The notes: generated by a model from the sequence alone, not told the origin. DNA of 64,000 nt from Faeciplasma sp045660445 (GCA_045660445.1 JAZRDR010000010.1:242518-306517), one strand, 5' to 3'; positions 1 through 9,546 are shown, numbered from the stretch's first letter. A program made the numbers and translations.

Positions 1-1537
1 CAGCGTTCTTAGGATCGCAATATCTTAAGTAATACCACGAAGAACCTGCCCACTGAGGCATAGTGTCGGTCTCACGCTTGGCAGGCTTGCCACACTTGGG
101 GCAAGTGCAGTTAACGAAGGAGTCGATCTTTGCAAGAGGGCTTTCGCCATCAGAACCAGGTTCGAAGCTGTCTACCTTGGGCAAGCGAAGAGGGAGCTCT
201 TCATAAGGAACAGCAACCATTCCGCAATGCTCGCAATGAACGATCGGGATAGGCTCGCCCCAATATCTCTGACGGTTGAACGCCCAGTCCTTCATCTTAT
301 ACTGAACGCCCTTTTCTCCGATTCCCTGCTCTTCAAGATATTCAAGGATCTTGGCGATAGAGTCCTTCTTGTTATCAATTCCGTTAAGAACGCCGGAGTT
401 GACCATTTCACCGTCACCGGTGTAAGCCTCAACAGAAATATCTCCGCCCTTGATGACTTCGATGATATCAATTCCAAATTTCTTAGCAAACTCATAGTCG
501 CGCTGATCGTGAGCGGGAACTGCCATGATAGCGCCGGTGCCATAACCCATCATTACATAGTCGGAAATATAGATCGGGATCTCTTTACCGTTGATAGGAT
601 TAATAGCAGAAATGCCGTCAAGCTTAACGCCTGTCTTTTCCTTAACGAGCTGAGTTCTTTCAAACTCGGTCTTCTTGGCACATTCAGTACGGTATGCCAA
701 AACCTCGTCCATATTCTTCAAAGCATTGGAATTAGCATCGATAACGGGATGCTCGGGTGCGATTACCATGAAGGTTACGCCATAAAGAGTGTCAGGACGG
801 GTGGTGTATATTCTAAGTTTTTCATCAACACCCTTAAGTGTGAAGTTAACAAACGCACCTGTAGACTTGCCGATCCAATTTTCCTGCTGAAGCTTGATGT
901 TGGGCAAATAGTCAACCTCTTCAAGTCCCTGCAAGAGCTGTTCGCAATACTCGGTGATTCTTAAATACCAAACGTCCTTGGACATCTGAACGATATCACT
1001 GTGGCAAATATCGCACTTGCCACCCTGAGAATCTTCGTTAGATAAAACTACCTTACAGCTGGGGCAATAGTTTACCAAGGTCTTATCTCTGAAAGCAAGA
1101 CCGTTTTCAAACATCTTAAGGAAGATCCACTGAGTCCACTTATAGTAGTCTTCATCGGTGGTATCAACAGTTCTTGACCAATCAAAAGCAAAGCCAACGC
1201 GCTTGAGCTGATCGGAGAAGTGAGCAATGTTGTTATCAGTAGATACTCTGGGGTGGATACCTGTTTTGATAGCATAGTTTTCTGCAGGAAGACCGAAAGC
1301 GTCAAATCCGATCGGGAATAAAACGTTATAGCCTTCAAGGCGCTTCTTTCTGCCAATGGTTTCAAGACCGGAATAAGCCTTGATATGACCAACGTGCATG
1401 CCTGCGCCCGAAGGATAAGGAAACTCTACCAAGCCATAGAACTTGGGCTTGGAGTGATCGATATCAACTTCAAAAGTCTTGTTATCCTCCCAATACTTTT
1501 GCCATTTGTTTTCTATTTCGCTGTAATTGTATTTCAT
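1..1537 (-). CDS. leuS: Leucine--tRNA ligase, N-terminal part (cut by window edge)
   Basis: Class I aminoacyl-tRNA synthetase that charges tRNA-Leu in the cytoplasm. Translating leftward from the ATG at 1537 gives 512 codons with no stop, so the C-terminus, including the KMSKS loop, lies outside the window. Visible: the HIGH-box equivalent HVGH at residues 48-51, preceded by EFPYPSGAGM; two zinc-type CxxC pairs (CPSC, CDIC) near residues 155-178; the CP1 editing domain with the Thr-rich TTRPDTLYG motif around residue 245; and the MPQWAGSSWYYLRYCDP block close to the edge. It is the last visible gene of the nadD-yqeK-LCP-rsfS-leuS run, 48 bases after rsfS. Identity is secure; only completeness is unknown. 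Confidence 0.97.
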   Translation of the reverse strand, partial: MKYNYSEIENKWQKYWEDNKTFEVDIDHSKPKFYGLVEFPYPSGAGMHVGHIKAYSGLETIGRKKRLEGYNVLFPIGFDAFGLPAENYAIKTGIHPRVSTDNNIAHFSDQLKRVGFAFDWSRTVDTTDEDYYKWTQWIFLKMFENGLAFRDKTLVNYCPSCKVVLSNEDSQGGKCDICHSDIVQMSKDVWYLRITEYCEQLLQGLEEVDYLPNIKLQQENWIGKSTGAFVNFTLKGVDEKLRIYTTRPDTLYGVTFMVIAPEHPVIDANSNALKNMDEVLAYRTECAKKTEFERTQLVKEKTGVKLDGISAINPINGKEIPIYISDYVMMGYGTGAIMAVPAHDQRDYEFAKKFGIDIIEVIKGGDISVEAYTGDGEMVNSGVLNGIDNKKDSIAKILEYLEEQGIGEKGVQYKMKDWAFNRQRYWGEPIPIVHCEHCGMVAVPYEELPLRLPKVDSFEPGSDGESPLAKIDSFVNCTCPKCGKPAKRETDTMPQWAGSSWYYLRYCDPKNA

Positions 1538-1585
1538 TAATGTCAGCCTCTTTTCATATATAAAAGCAAATAATAGATAATTTTA

Positions 1586-1936
1586 TCACAGTAAAGAGTT
1601 AATGTCAACTGCTTCGCCGTCGCTCCAAAGCTTCTCAAGCGAATACTGATCGCGTGCATCTTTATAGAACACGTGAACGATAATATCGTGATAGTCCATA
1701 GCGATCCAGCTTGCACCGTCAACACCCTCGACATGGTCAGGATTTTCGCCTTTTTCACCAAGCTTAAAATCGACTTCGTCAACCAAACCTCTTGTATGGG
1801 TGGTGGAAGTGCCGTTGGCGATTACAAAATAGTCGGCAATAATGGTCAAGTCCCCTACTTTTATAACTTTGATATCCTGTGCTTTTTTGGAATCAAGAGC
1901 TTTAACGATTTCGGACAATTTTTCCATTTGTGTCAT
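1586..1936 (-). CDS. rsfS: Ribosomal silencing factor RsfS
   Basis: RsfS (YbeB/Iojap family) binds ribosomal protein uL14 on the 50S subunit and blocks subunit joining under nutrient limitation. The 116-residue length is normal for the family. The core reads KKAQDIKVIKVGDLTIIADYF followed by VIANGTSTTH and, further on, GASWIAMDYHDIIVHVF, the typical Iojap signature with the W-x-x-x-D-Y region. It sits between the LCP-family gene upstream and leuS downstream, its usual position in Clostridia, 22 bases after the LCP stop. Start is the ATG at 1936 (MTQMEK); the second Met is an alternative start three residues in. Confidence 0.95.
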   Translation of the reverse strand: MTQMEKLSEIVKALDSKKAQDIKVIKVGDLTIIADYFVIANGTSTTHTRGLVDEVDFKLGEKGENPDHVEGVDGASWIAMDYHDIIVHVFYKDARDQYSLEKLWSDGEAVDINSLL

Positions 1937-1958
1937 TGTGTTTTCAACCTCGCTTTTG

Positions 1959-2918
1959 TCAGTTTATATATTCATTTATCTGCTTTGGAATCGAGCTGTA
2001 CCAATCACCTGAATTTGAAAGCTCAGGAATCGATAGCGAGCTGATTGCGTTGCCGTGAACGCGGAAGCTGCCATTTAAAAGCTTGACAGCAGCATCGCTG
2101 TGGATGCTGTATACCGTGACACCGTTATACTCGCATAACTCACCCGGAAGCAGATGGATATTCATTTTTCTTAGTTTCAGTTTGCTGCTTATATTGGCAA
2201 AGTCGATCATATCAGATATGGTCATGTCAGTTTTCGCAGAGTTTAACATTAGCCCCATAATAGCTGATATGGCATCTATTGTGCCGATATCATCGGTTTT
2301 GCCCAAAAGCGAGCTAATAAGTGCGTGATAGATATATACGTTATCGGCGCTGTTATAGGCGGATTCATCAAGAAGTATCGCAACTGCTGAATCGCTGCTA
2401 AAGCTGATATTGCCATTTTTTACTGCTGTGTCCCCTATTCTTAACGTTTTATCAACTCTTGCAGTTGTTCCACCAAGAAGGTCAACTGCAGTTGCGAAGG
2501 AATCAGCACTTAAAATCAGCTCGTGATCGATCTTTAATTCAAACGATTTTGACACGATCTGTTTATAAACCGCGGTTTCATAAGCATTTTGCAAAGTGCC
2601 CGAAAAACCATCAGCAACAGTATAAAGAGATGGTGGGATATCAAGAATATCAAGGCTCAGCTTGTCCTCGTCGAGCGTTACCAAAGAAATGCGAGCCGGC
2701 ACACCCTCGTGAGTAACAGTAATTAGGATGTTGGTTTTGTTGGAAACTGTATCGAAGCTGTAACCCTGTGCGGCATATCGGATATAATCGGGTTCTGTAT
2801 ATCTGTTTTCTGCGCGGGTTCGGGCAGTTAAGCCGACAACGCTTAGAAAAATAAAGGTTAACGCACCCGAAATTGCACACGCTGATATCAAAACAATGAT
2901 AAATCGCTTTTTGGACAT
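1959..2918 (-). CDS. LCP (LytR-CpsA-Psr) family protein, apparently catalytically degenerate
   Basis: 319 residues: a short cytoplasmic N-terminus (MSKKR), one membrane helix at about residues 6-28, then an extracytoplasmic domain. Fold-level landmarks of LCP phosphotransferases are visible: an ILITV strand, the LSLDILDIPP strand, the QNAYE helix, and ADSFATAVDLLGG, which matches the usual FxxxVDxxGGV block. LCP enzymes attach secondary polymers to peptidoglycan using a polyprenyl-pyrophosphate pocket lined with Arg and Asp. Here the usual SIPRDT strand reads DIPPSL, and the later R-x-R..D..R..RQ helix reads LLDESAYNSADNVYIYHAL, with no Arg. I infer the family from these landmarks plus position (yqeK-LCP-rsfS is a common clostridial order) and infer loss of transferase activity. 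It may be structural or regulatory. Confidence 0.75.
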   Translation of the reverse strand: MSKKRFIIVLISACAISGALTFIFLSVVGLTARTRAENRYTEPDYIRYAAQGYSFDTVSNKTNILITVTHEGVPARISLVTLDEDKLSLDILDIPPSLYTVADGFSGTLQNAYETAVYKQIVSKSFELKIDHELILSADSFATAVDLLGGTTARVDKTLRIGDTAVKNGNISFSSDSAVAILLDESAYNSADNVYIYHALISSLLGKTDDIGTIDAISAIMGLMLNSAKTDMTISDMIDFANISSKLKLRKMNIHLLPGELCEYNGVTVYSIHSDAAVKLLNGSFRVHGNAISSLSIPELSNSGDWYSSIPKQINEYIN

Positions 2919-2952
2919 TTCAATACCAAAAGGGCGATGTATCCTTTATCTC

Positions 2953-3546
2953 CTATTTTTTGTCGCTTAAGCGTTTAAGCTCGATAAGTGTGTATTCGTT
3001 ATACGCATCTAATGTCGAGTTCGGAATCGTTCTCATATGCTCAACAGAATAGTTGACAGAAAACTTCATTGCTTCATACATACCTCGGTCGATATCCTCG
3101 TAAGTGCAGGCACGAATGTAATCAACGTCTTCATATACACGATCAAAAGATATAAGATCAGTCATATAGAGAATCTTCTCGATAAGGTTCATTCCGCCCT
3201 TTGCAACGGTGTGATATCTGATCGAAGAAAGTATCTGAGGATCGGTGATCCCGAATTCTTCTTTTATAAAGACAGATGCCGCAATTCCGTGATAGGTTTT
3301 TGGAGCGTTCATTTCTGTATCCGAAATCTCGAACTCGCTTTTCTCCATCAGCTTAAGCTGATCTGACGTGGGAATCTCCTTGCAAATATCGTGCAAAAGG
3401 CCTGCGATAAAGCACTTTTCCTCGTCGGCACCAAAGTGGCGGGCAAGCTTTAAAGCCTCATCAGCGACATATAAAGAATGCTCATATCGTTTTTTTGAAA
3501 GATTAGCTTCAAGATATGCTCTGTAATTTTCGAATTTGTTAAGCAT
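2953..3546 (-). CDS. yqeK: YqeK-type HD-domain bis(5'-nucleosyl)-tetraphosphatase
   Basis: Symmetrical Ap4A hydrolase of the YqeK family, degrading the alarmone-like dinucleotide Ap4A to ADP. HD-domain metal ligands are visible: RYEHSLYVAD (first His), GLLHDICK (the HD pair) and SIRYHT (later His). I start at the ATG at 3546 (MLNKFENYR), not the upstream ATG at 3615, because AGAGGG lies 9 bases before it and the homology-like region begins immediately after. This gives 197 residues, normal for YqeK. The start overlaps the end of nadD by 8 bases, suggesting translational coupling; nadD-yqeK is a conserved pair. Confidence 0.93.
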   Translation of the reverse strand: MLNKFENYRAYLEANLSKKRYEHSLYVADEALKLARHFGADEEKCFIAGLLHDICKEIPTSDQLKLMEKSEFEISDTEMNAPKTYHGIAASVFIKEEFGITDPQILSSIRYHTVAKGGMNLIEKILYMTDLISFDRVYEDVDYIRACTYEDIDRGMYEAMKFSVNYSVEHMRTIPNSTLDAYNEYTLIELKRLSDKK

Positions 3547-4141
3547 TTTTATAAAGCCCTCTTTCAATGATGTATTCTTTAACAGAGTTTGGGATAAGTG
3601 ATGAAACGTCGCCACCGTTAGCGATAAGATTGCGAACCTGAGTTGACGAAACCTCGACCGCAGCGCATTCTATATGAATACATCTGCCGCCTGCTGAAAT
3701 AACACGGGATGCAGATTCTATATCTTTAAGCTTTTCTTCTTCGCTTCGTGAAATGCAAACAAGCGTTGCAAGCTCCATAATGCGTTCTGGGCGATACCAA
3801 TTTAAAAAACTTGAAAGCATATCACTGCCCATTATGAAGTATAGCTCATCGTTGGGATAAAACTCTTTTAAATGCTCGAGTGTTAAAACGGTATAGCTCT
3901 TCCCCTCTTTTTTCATTTCATAATCGCTGACTTCAGAATTTTGTTTGTCAGCAACGGCAAGCTTAAGCATCACCAAGCGGTCATCGTCACTTACAAGCTT
4001 TTGAGCTTGCTTGTGAGGCGGGATTCCCGTGGGCATTATTATAAGCTTATCAGGACAAAGCTGGGCGAGTACCGCATCAACGATATTAAGGTGGCCGTTA
4101 TGAACGGGGTTAAAGGTTCCACCGAAAATTGCTATCTTCAT
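3539..4141 (-). CDS. nadD: Nicotinate-nucleotide adenylyltransferase
   Basis: NadD adenylylates nicotinate mononucleotide to deamido-NAD, an essential step of NAD synthesis. The 200-residue protein starts IAIFGGTFNPVHNGHL, the nucleotidyltransferase G-G-T-F-(D/N)-P-x-H-x-G-H signature; it has YFIMGSDML in the middle and the C-terminal EVSSTQVRNLI block equivalent to the ISSTxIR motif. Start ATG 4141 overlaps the yhbY stop by one base (TAATG arrangement). Downstream yqeK overlaps by 8 bases. Family length and motifs are canonical. Confidence 0.97.
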   Translation of the reverse strand: MKIAIFGGTFNPVHNGHLNIVDAVLAQLCPDKLIIMPTGIPPHKQAQKLVSDDDRLVMLKLAVADKQNSEVSDYEMKKEGKSYTVLTLEHLKEFYPNDELYFIMGSDMLSSFLNWYRPERIMELATLVCISRSEEEKLKDIESASRVISAGGRCIHIECAAVEVSSTQVRNLIANGGDVSSLIPNSVKEYIIERGLYKNA

Positions 4142-4431
4142 TACTTAAGATTGATAACGGGCTTTTCGGGATTGGGCTTATAAAGCACAGCCTTCGAGCC
4201 GATGGTGATAACCACGTCTGCACCGATCTTTGCAGCAATCTCCTCTGCAGCCTCGCGAGAGGTGTACATCGAGTTTTCAAGAACCTTGATCTTTATAAGC
4301 TCGTGAACTCTTAAATAGTCATCGATCTGTGCTACCTGTGCATCGTTAACGCCGCCCTTGCCAATCTGGAAGGTAGGGTCGATATTAGCTGCAAGGCCTT
4401 TTAAATATGCTCTTTGCTTTGAATTAAGCAT
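4141..4431 (-). CDS. yhbY: YhbY-family RNA-binding protein (CRM domain)
   Basis: 96-residue stand-alone CRM-domain protein associated with pre-50S ribosome particles. The sequence opens LNSKQRAYLKGLAANIDPTF, followed by the QIGKGGVND motif (GxxG loop) and a C-terminal VVITIGSKAVLYKPNPEKP stretch, all typical of YhbY. It lies between rdgB and nadD and shares one base with the nadD start, so the two are very probably co-translated. Length is normal. Confidence 0.94.
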   Translation of the reverse strand: MLNSKQRAYLKGLAANIDPTFQIGKGGVNDAQVAQIDDYLRVHELIKIKVLENSMYTSREAAEEIAAKIGADVVITIGSKAVLYKPNPEKPVINLK

Positions 4432-4457
4432 GTTTATTATTCTCCGTTCTTTTATAA

Positions 4458-5039
4458 TTATTTCTTTTCTAAAAATTCTTTAAGCATCATTAATGCTTTG
4501 CCACGGTGGCTGATTTTGTTCTTTTCTTCGGGATCAAGCTGTGCCGTGGACTTATCTCCAACCATAAAAATTGGATCATATCCAAAACCGTGTTCACCAA
4601 TTCGCTCATATCCGATCCTACCCTCGATAGTTCCCTTAAACTGAGAAAGCTCGCCGTTTTCATCAATATATGAGATTACGGCAACAAATCGTGCTGTACG
4701 CTTTTCATCAGGAACTCCTGCAAGCTTATCAAGAACCAAATAGCATCTGCCGATGTCATCAACGTCTTCTCCGCCGTAGCGTGCCGAATATACACCGGGT
4801 TCGCCGCCAAGATAATCAACCTCGAGTCCTGAATCATCAGATATAACGGGACAATGAGCTATATCATAAACAGCTCTTGCCTTGATTGCGGAATTCTCAA
4901 AAAATGTGTCGCCTGTTTCTTCAGCTTCGATGTTGATGCCTTCCTCGCGTTGAGAGCGGATTTCGTATCCCAAAGGCTCTAATATCTCTTTGAATTCACG
5001 AAGCTTGTCTTTATTGTTTGATGCAAGTATAAGTTTCAT
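4458..5039 (-). CDS. rdgB: XTP/dITP diphosphatase (non-canonical purine NTP pyrophosphatase)
   Basis: RdgB/HAM1 hydrolyses dITP, ITP and XTP to monophosphates, keeping deaminated purines out of DNA and RNA. The 193-residue protein shows the N-terminal LILASNNKDKLREFKEIL motif (the SxNxxKxxE equivalent), SDDSGLEVDYL with the catalytic Asp pair, GVYSARYGG, GFGYDPIFM and the C-terminal SHRGKAL motif. It starts 2 bases after the ftsY stop, so it is in the same transcription unit. All core motifs are intact. Confidence 0.96.
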   Translation of the reverse strand: MKLILASNNKDKLREFKEILEPLGYEIRSQREEGINIEAEETGDTFFENSAIKARAVYDIAHCPVISDDSGLEVDYLGGEPGVYSARYGGEDVDDIGRCYLVLDKLAGVPDEKRTARFVAVISYIDENGELSQFKGTIEGRIGYERIGEHGFGYDPIFMVGDKSTAQLDPEEKNKISHRGKALMMLKEFLEKK

Positions 5040-5041
5040 AT

Positions 5042-5947
5042 TTAATCCTCGAACAAAGCGTTTACAAAATCTTTATTGCTGAATGGCTGAATATCATCGA
5101 TCTTTTCTCCGACTGTTACAAGCTTAACAGGAACCTTAAGCTCGTTAGCGATCGGGATGACGATGCCGCCCTTGGCTGTTGAATCAAGCTTGGTTAAGAT
5201 AATGCCGGTGATATCTGCAACCTCGTTAAATTCACGGGCCTGATTAACTGCGTTCTGTCCTGTTGTGCCGTCAAGAGCGATAAGGACTTCTAATGCACAA
5301 CCTTCAGCTTTAGCGTGGACGATCTTGGAGATCTTTGAAAGCTCGTTCATAAGGTTCTTTTTGGTGTGAAGACGTCCTGCCGTGTCAACGATCACAACGT
5401 CCACTCCCCTTGCCTTTGCGGCATCAAGGGCATCGAACACGACAGCTGCGGGATCTGCCCCCTCGGAGTGTTTGATTATATCAACTCCTGCACGGTCGGT
5501 CCAAACCTGAAGCTGATCGATTGCAGCAGCACGGAAAGTATCTGCTGCGGCAACCAAAACCTTTTTGCCTTCGTTTTTAAGCTGATAAGAAAGCTTGCCG
5601 ATGGTTGTTGTTTTGCCAACGCCGTTAACACCGATTACAAGGATGACAGACGGTGTTGTTGACATATCAAGGGGGGTATCCTCACCAAGCATTTCGACGA
5701 TGATATCTTTAAGGCACTGGCGGGCAGCTTCCGTATCGGTTATCTTTTCATCCTTCACTCTCTTGCGCAAGGCAGAAACGATATCGTCAGTCGTCTTGGC
5801 GCCTATATCCGAAAGGATGAGGGTTTCTTCAAGCTCGTCGAAGAAATCGTCATCAAGCTTCGAGCCGGAAAACAATACATTCAGCCCACCCATAAGGTTC
5901 GACTTAGTTTTAGCAAGGCCCTGCTTTAATTTATCAAAAAAGCCCAT
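5042..5947 (-). CDS. ftsY: Signal recognition particle receptor FtsY
   Basis: SRP GTPase that docks SRP-ribosome complexes at the membrane Sec translocon. The 301-residue protein is a minimal NG form without the long acidic A domain of enterobacteria. N domain is about 1-95. G domain motifs: G1 GVNGVGKT at 106-113, DTFRAAA insertion-box region, G3 DTAGRLHTK, G4 TKLDSTAKGG and the closing GEKIDDIQPF. It lies 18 bases downstream of smc, the conserved rnc-smc-ftsY order. Membrane contact is probably through the amphipathic start (MGFFDKLKQGL). Confidence 0.97.
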   Translation of the reverse strand: MGFFDKLKQGLAKTKSNLMGGLNVLFSGSKLDDDFFDELEETLILSDIGAKTTDDIVSALRKRVKDEKITDTEAARQCLKDIIVEMLGEDTPLDMSTTPSVILVIGVNGVGKTTTIGKLSYQLKNEGKKVLVAAADTFRAAAIDQLQVWTDRAGVDIIKHSEGADPAAVVFDALDAAKARGVDVVIVDTAGRLHTKKNLMNELSKISKIVHAKAEGCALEVLIALDGTTGQNAVNQAREFNEVADITGIILTKLDSTAKGGIVIPIANELKVPVKLVTVGEKIDDIQPFSNKDFVNALFED

Positions 5948-5965
5948 TGTATATCTCCTTAATTA

Positions 5966-8900
5966 TTAATTTTCTGCAGCAAGTGCGGCATCTGAAATGT
6001 CCATTCTTAAGAGCTTGGAAACGCCCTTTTCTTGCATTGTAACACCGTAAAGAATGTCTGCTTCTTCCATCGTACCTCTTCGGTGAGTTACAAGAATGAA
6101 CTGAGTGGTATCAGTGAAGTTTCTTAAGTATTGTGCATATCGTGTTACGTTAACATCGTCGAGTGCGGCTTCAATCTCGTCCAAGATACAGAAAGGCGAA
6201 GGACGAAGCTTTAAAATTGCAAAGTATATTGCGATTGCGACGAATGCCTGCTCACCGCCCGAAAGGAGCGAAAGATTCTTGATGACCTTACCGGGAGGCG
6301 CAACGTTGATTTCAATGCCAGACTCGAGAACGTTATTGGGATCAGTTAATACAAGCTCTGCCTTACCTCCTCCAAACAACTCAACAAAAGTCTTCTTAAA
6401 GTTTTCGTTGATCTTTGCAAAGCTTTCAGTGAATATCTCCTTCATGCTTTGTGTAAGCGATGAGATCAAGCTTTCAAGCTCTGACTTCGATTTTAATACG
6501 TCGGTTAGCTGAGCTGACAAGAATTCATAACGCTCGGAAACCTCTTTATATTCATCGATAGCATCAGTGTTAACAGAACCCAAAGCACGGATCTTATTTT
6601 TAAGCTCGTTCAGGCGCTTTGTTGCATCCTGCATATCCTCGATCTCCTCGGCCTGATCTATTGCTTCGGCAACTGTTAAGGAATAAGACTCCCAAAGCTG
6701 ATTTATGATCTGATCATTATCTCGGCAGAGGGTTTGGTGACGCTCGGAAAGTCTTGAAACGTCAGCAGATACACGCTCTTTTTCGTCCTGCTTTGAACGC
6801 TGAGACTGTCTTAAGTTGTTAGCCATTCTCTCGTGGTCCATGGCATTTGCAAGCTCTGTCTTAATGTTTTCGTTAAGACGTGAGATCAAGCTCTTTGCAT
6901 TTTCGGCATCCTGTTCACGCTCTATGATATTTTCCTCTTCAGCTTTAATAGCTCTTAGGAACTCGTCGATCTTTTCGTTTTGAAGTGCGATATCGCTTTG
7001 TGATTGCAACGCATTACCCTCAAGCTGAGAGATGCTTAAAAGTGCAGCCTCGATATCCTTGGAAAGCTCGACAAATAAAAGCTTTTTGTCCGAAATATCT
7101 TTAGAAATGCTTTCGCGGATAGTGCGGGACTCTGTTCCCATCTTCTGAGCTGATGAAACAAGCTCATCAAGTGATGCAATCTCATTCTCGCAAGCTTCAA
7201 GAGATGCTTCGCTTTGAATAACTGTATTCTCACTCTGAGCGATCTTATCGCGGTTTTGCTTTATAGCATTGTCAGCTTCGTCAAGGCGTTCGTTATGCTG
7301 ATCCAAGACAAGCTTAAGTCTTGCAAGCTCACCCTCGAAACGAACCTTATCAGTATCCATAATAGAGATCGTTTCACGCTCGCCCTCGACATCATAACCA
7401 AGCTTTTCGACTTCGGCAGTTAAATCCTTAACTCTGTCAGCCAAAAGCTTATGAGTTTTGGCAAGAGCTTCGATCTTCTTTTCAACAGCTGCAATTTCGT
7501 TCTTTCGGGAAAGAACACCGGTGGTCTTTGAAGAGCTGCCGCCCGTGAACGAACCACCCGCGTTGATAACCTGACCGTCGAGAGTGATGATACGGAATTT
7601 ATATCCACACTTTTTGGCAATGTTTGTGGCAAGGTCAATATCCTCGGCAATTACTATTCTGCCAAGGAGCGACAAAACTATGCCGTGATATTCGTCATCA
7701 TATTTAACAAGCTCGTGAGCTGTGGCAACAAAGCCCTCGATCATGTCGATTCCATCGACATTAAGCTCGTTGCCTTTAACCGAGGTTATAGGAAGGAAGG
7801 TAGCTCTTCCTCCGTTAGTTTCCTTTAAGATGCGAATACCCTTTTTGGCTGTATCCTCGTTATCGACAACGATGTTTTGCATCGCTCCGCCCAAAGCAGT
7901 TTCAATTGCAAGGCTGTATTTGGAATCGGTGGAGATTATCTGTGCAACCGTTCCCTTAACGCCTCTCAACTGGCCGGATTTTCCTGCTTTAATGATCTGC
8001 TTAACGCTGTATGCAAAGCCCTCCATGCTGTTCTCAAGGTCAACAAGCATGTCGCGGCGCTGAGTTAAGTTTCTTATCTCAAGATCGGCGTTGTTATATT
8101 CCGCAGTTGCATTTTTTAAATGCTCAGCCTTTTTGTTATAGAGCATTGAATAGCCGTTAAGCTTATTTGTATGCTCAGATATCTGATTGTTTATATCAGA
8201 TATACCGTTTTTAACGTCGTTATATTCCGACTGAGTTTCTTCAATCAGCTTTATAATGTCTTCCTTTGCGGAATCGGCTTCTGCAATTGCGTTTTCACAA
8301 TCAGTTTTTGTCGCCTTAGCGTTTGCTATTGCAAAGCTGAGTGAAGATTTCTGTATGTAAAGCTTATTTAATTTTTCAGATGAACCTGAGAGGGTCTTAT
8401 CATACTCCTCTGCCTGAGTGGAGAGCTTTAACAGCTTATCCTCTAACAAATCGATCTCTTTTTGCAAGTCGTCTCGCTTAAGAGAGATATCATTTGCTAA
8501 AAGCTTCTTTTCATTTATTTTTTCCTGAAGCTGTTCGCCTGCCAAAGAAAGCTCTGTCTGCTTCTTTTTAAGCTCTTCTATTGAGTCATTATAGTGCTTG
8601 ATATTATTGCGCAAAACGGCAATATCAGCAGCTTTTTCGGCATTTTGAGATTCAAGCTCTGAAATTCTTGCGCGATATTCCTCGACAGCCTGTGAGCATT
8701 GTGCACGCTTAAGATTAAGCTCGGAAATTTCAGTCTCGCTCGAGTCTATCTCGTTGGTCAAAAGGTCATACTCGCCCTGAGAAACCAAAAGCTTGTCCTC
8801 TAAATCAGAGATCTGACTTTTAAGCTCGGAAAGCTTTCTTGCCCAGACTGCGATCTCAAGAGCCCTTCTCGATTCAGCCAAAACAAGATATTTCTTTGCC

Positions 8901-9532
8901 TTTTCGGATTGAATGCGTAAGGGTTCCACTCTGCCCTCAAGCTCGGAAAGGATATCTTTAAGACGAAGAATGTTTTCTTCTGCAGTTTTAAGCTTGCGTT
9001 CGGATTCGGCCTTTTTATATCTGAACTTTGAAATGCCTGCGGCTTCTTCAAATATCTCGCGGCGTTCGTTAGACTTACTGCCAACGATATCTGCAACTCT
9101 GCCCTGACCGATGATGGAATAACCGTCACGACCGAGACCGGTGTCCATAAAGAGCTCGAGTATGTCTTTAAGTCTCACCTGATTGCCGTTGATGATATAT
9201 TCGCTTAAACCGTTGCGCCAAAGTCGTCGAGTAACGCTTACAAAGTCTGCATCAACATTCAAGGTTCGGTCATCATTGACGATATTAAGGGTTACAGACG
9301 CAAAGCTGACGGGTTTTCTAAGCTCGGTTCCGCCGAAAATAACGTCTTCCATCTTTCCGCCGCGGAGCATTTTGGTGGACTGCTCGCCCAATACCCAGCG
9401 GACAGCGTCACCGATATTACTCTTTCCACTTCCGTTAGGGCCGACAACAGCAGTCAAGCCTTTACCGAATTCAAGAGTTACTTTATCGGGGAAGGATTTA
9501 AAGCCATGAAGTTCAAGTGATTTAAGATACAC
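5966..9532 (-). CDS. smc: Chromosome segregation ATPase SMC
   Basis: Structural-maintenance-of-chromosomes ATPase, the core of the SMC-ScpAB condensin. 1188 residues, normal length. N-terminal head: FKSFPDK, Walker A GPNGSGKSN at about 31-39, Q-loop MLRGGKMEDVIF. Two long coiled coils (about 170-495 and 675-1010) flank a hinge with LRGVKGTVAQI and GGSFTGGSSS. C-terminal head: ABC signature LSGGEQAFVAIAIYFAI and Walker B PFCILDEIEAALDD. The signature has Gln-Ala where many SMCs have Arg-Ala. The start is a GTG at 9532 with GGAGG 7 bases upstream. ScpA and ScpB are not in the window. Confidence 0.97.
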   Translation of the reverse strand: MYLKSLELHGFKSFPDKVTLEFGKGLTAVVGPNGSGKSNIGDAVRWVLGEQSTKMLRGGKMEDVIFGGTELRKPVSFASVTLNIVNDDRTLNVDADFVSVTRRLWRNGLSEYIINGNQVRLKDILELFMDTGLGRDGYSIIGQGRVADIVGSKSNERREIFEEAAGISKFRYKKAESERKLKTAEENILRLKDILSELEGRVEPLRIQSEKAKKYLVLAESRRALEIAVWARKLSELKSQISDLEDKLLVSQGEYDLLTNEIDSSETEISELNLKRAQCSQAVEEYRARISELESQNAEKAADIAVLRNNIKHYNDSIEELKKKQTELSLAGEQLQEKINEKKLLANDISLKRDDLQKEIDLLEDKLLKLSTQAEEYDKTLSGSSEKLNKLYIQKSSLSFAIANAKATKTDCENAIAEADSAKEDIIKLIEETQSEYNDVKNGISDINNQISEHTNKLNGYSMLYNKKAEHLKNATAEYNNADLEIRNLTQRRDMLVDLENSMEGFAYSVKQIIKAGKSGQLRGVKGTVAQIISTDSKYSLAIETALGGAMQNIVVDNEDTAKKGIRILKETNGGRATFLPITSVKGNELNVDGIDMIEGFVATAHELVKYDDEYHGIVLSLLGRIVIAEDIDLATNIAKKCGYKFRIITLDGQVINAGGSFTGGSSSKTTGVLSRKNEIAAVEKKIEALAKTHKLLADRVKDLTAEVEKLGYDVEGERETISIMDTDKVRFEGELARLKLVLDQHNERLDEADNAIKQNRDKIAQSENTVIQSEASLEACENEIASLDELVSSAQKMGTESRTIRESISKDISDKKLLFVELSKDIEAALLSISQLEGNALQSQSDIALQNEKIDEFLRAIKAEEENIIEREQDAENAKSLISRLNENIKTELANAMDHERMANNLRQSQRSKQDEKERVSADVSRLSERHQTLCRDNDQIINQLWESYSLTVAEAIDQAEEIEDMQDATKRLNELKNKIRALGSVNTDAIDEYKEVSERYEFLSAQLTDVLKSKSELESLISSLTQSMKEIFTESFAKINENFKKTFVELFGGGKAELVLTDPNNVLESGIEINVAPPGKVIKNLSLLSGGEQAFVAIAIYFAILKLRPSPFCILDEIEAALDDVNVTRYAQYLRNFTDTTQFILVTHRRGTMEEADILYGVTMQEKGVSKLLRMDISDAALAAEN

Positions 9533-9546
9533 TTTATTACCTCCGA

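Noticed and set aside
227..964. 245-codon open frame on the plus strand
   Set aside because: Lies entirely antisense to leuS, whose protein is clearly recognisable in this stretch; the product has no motif and no ribosome binding site.
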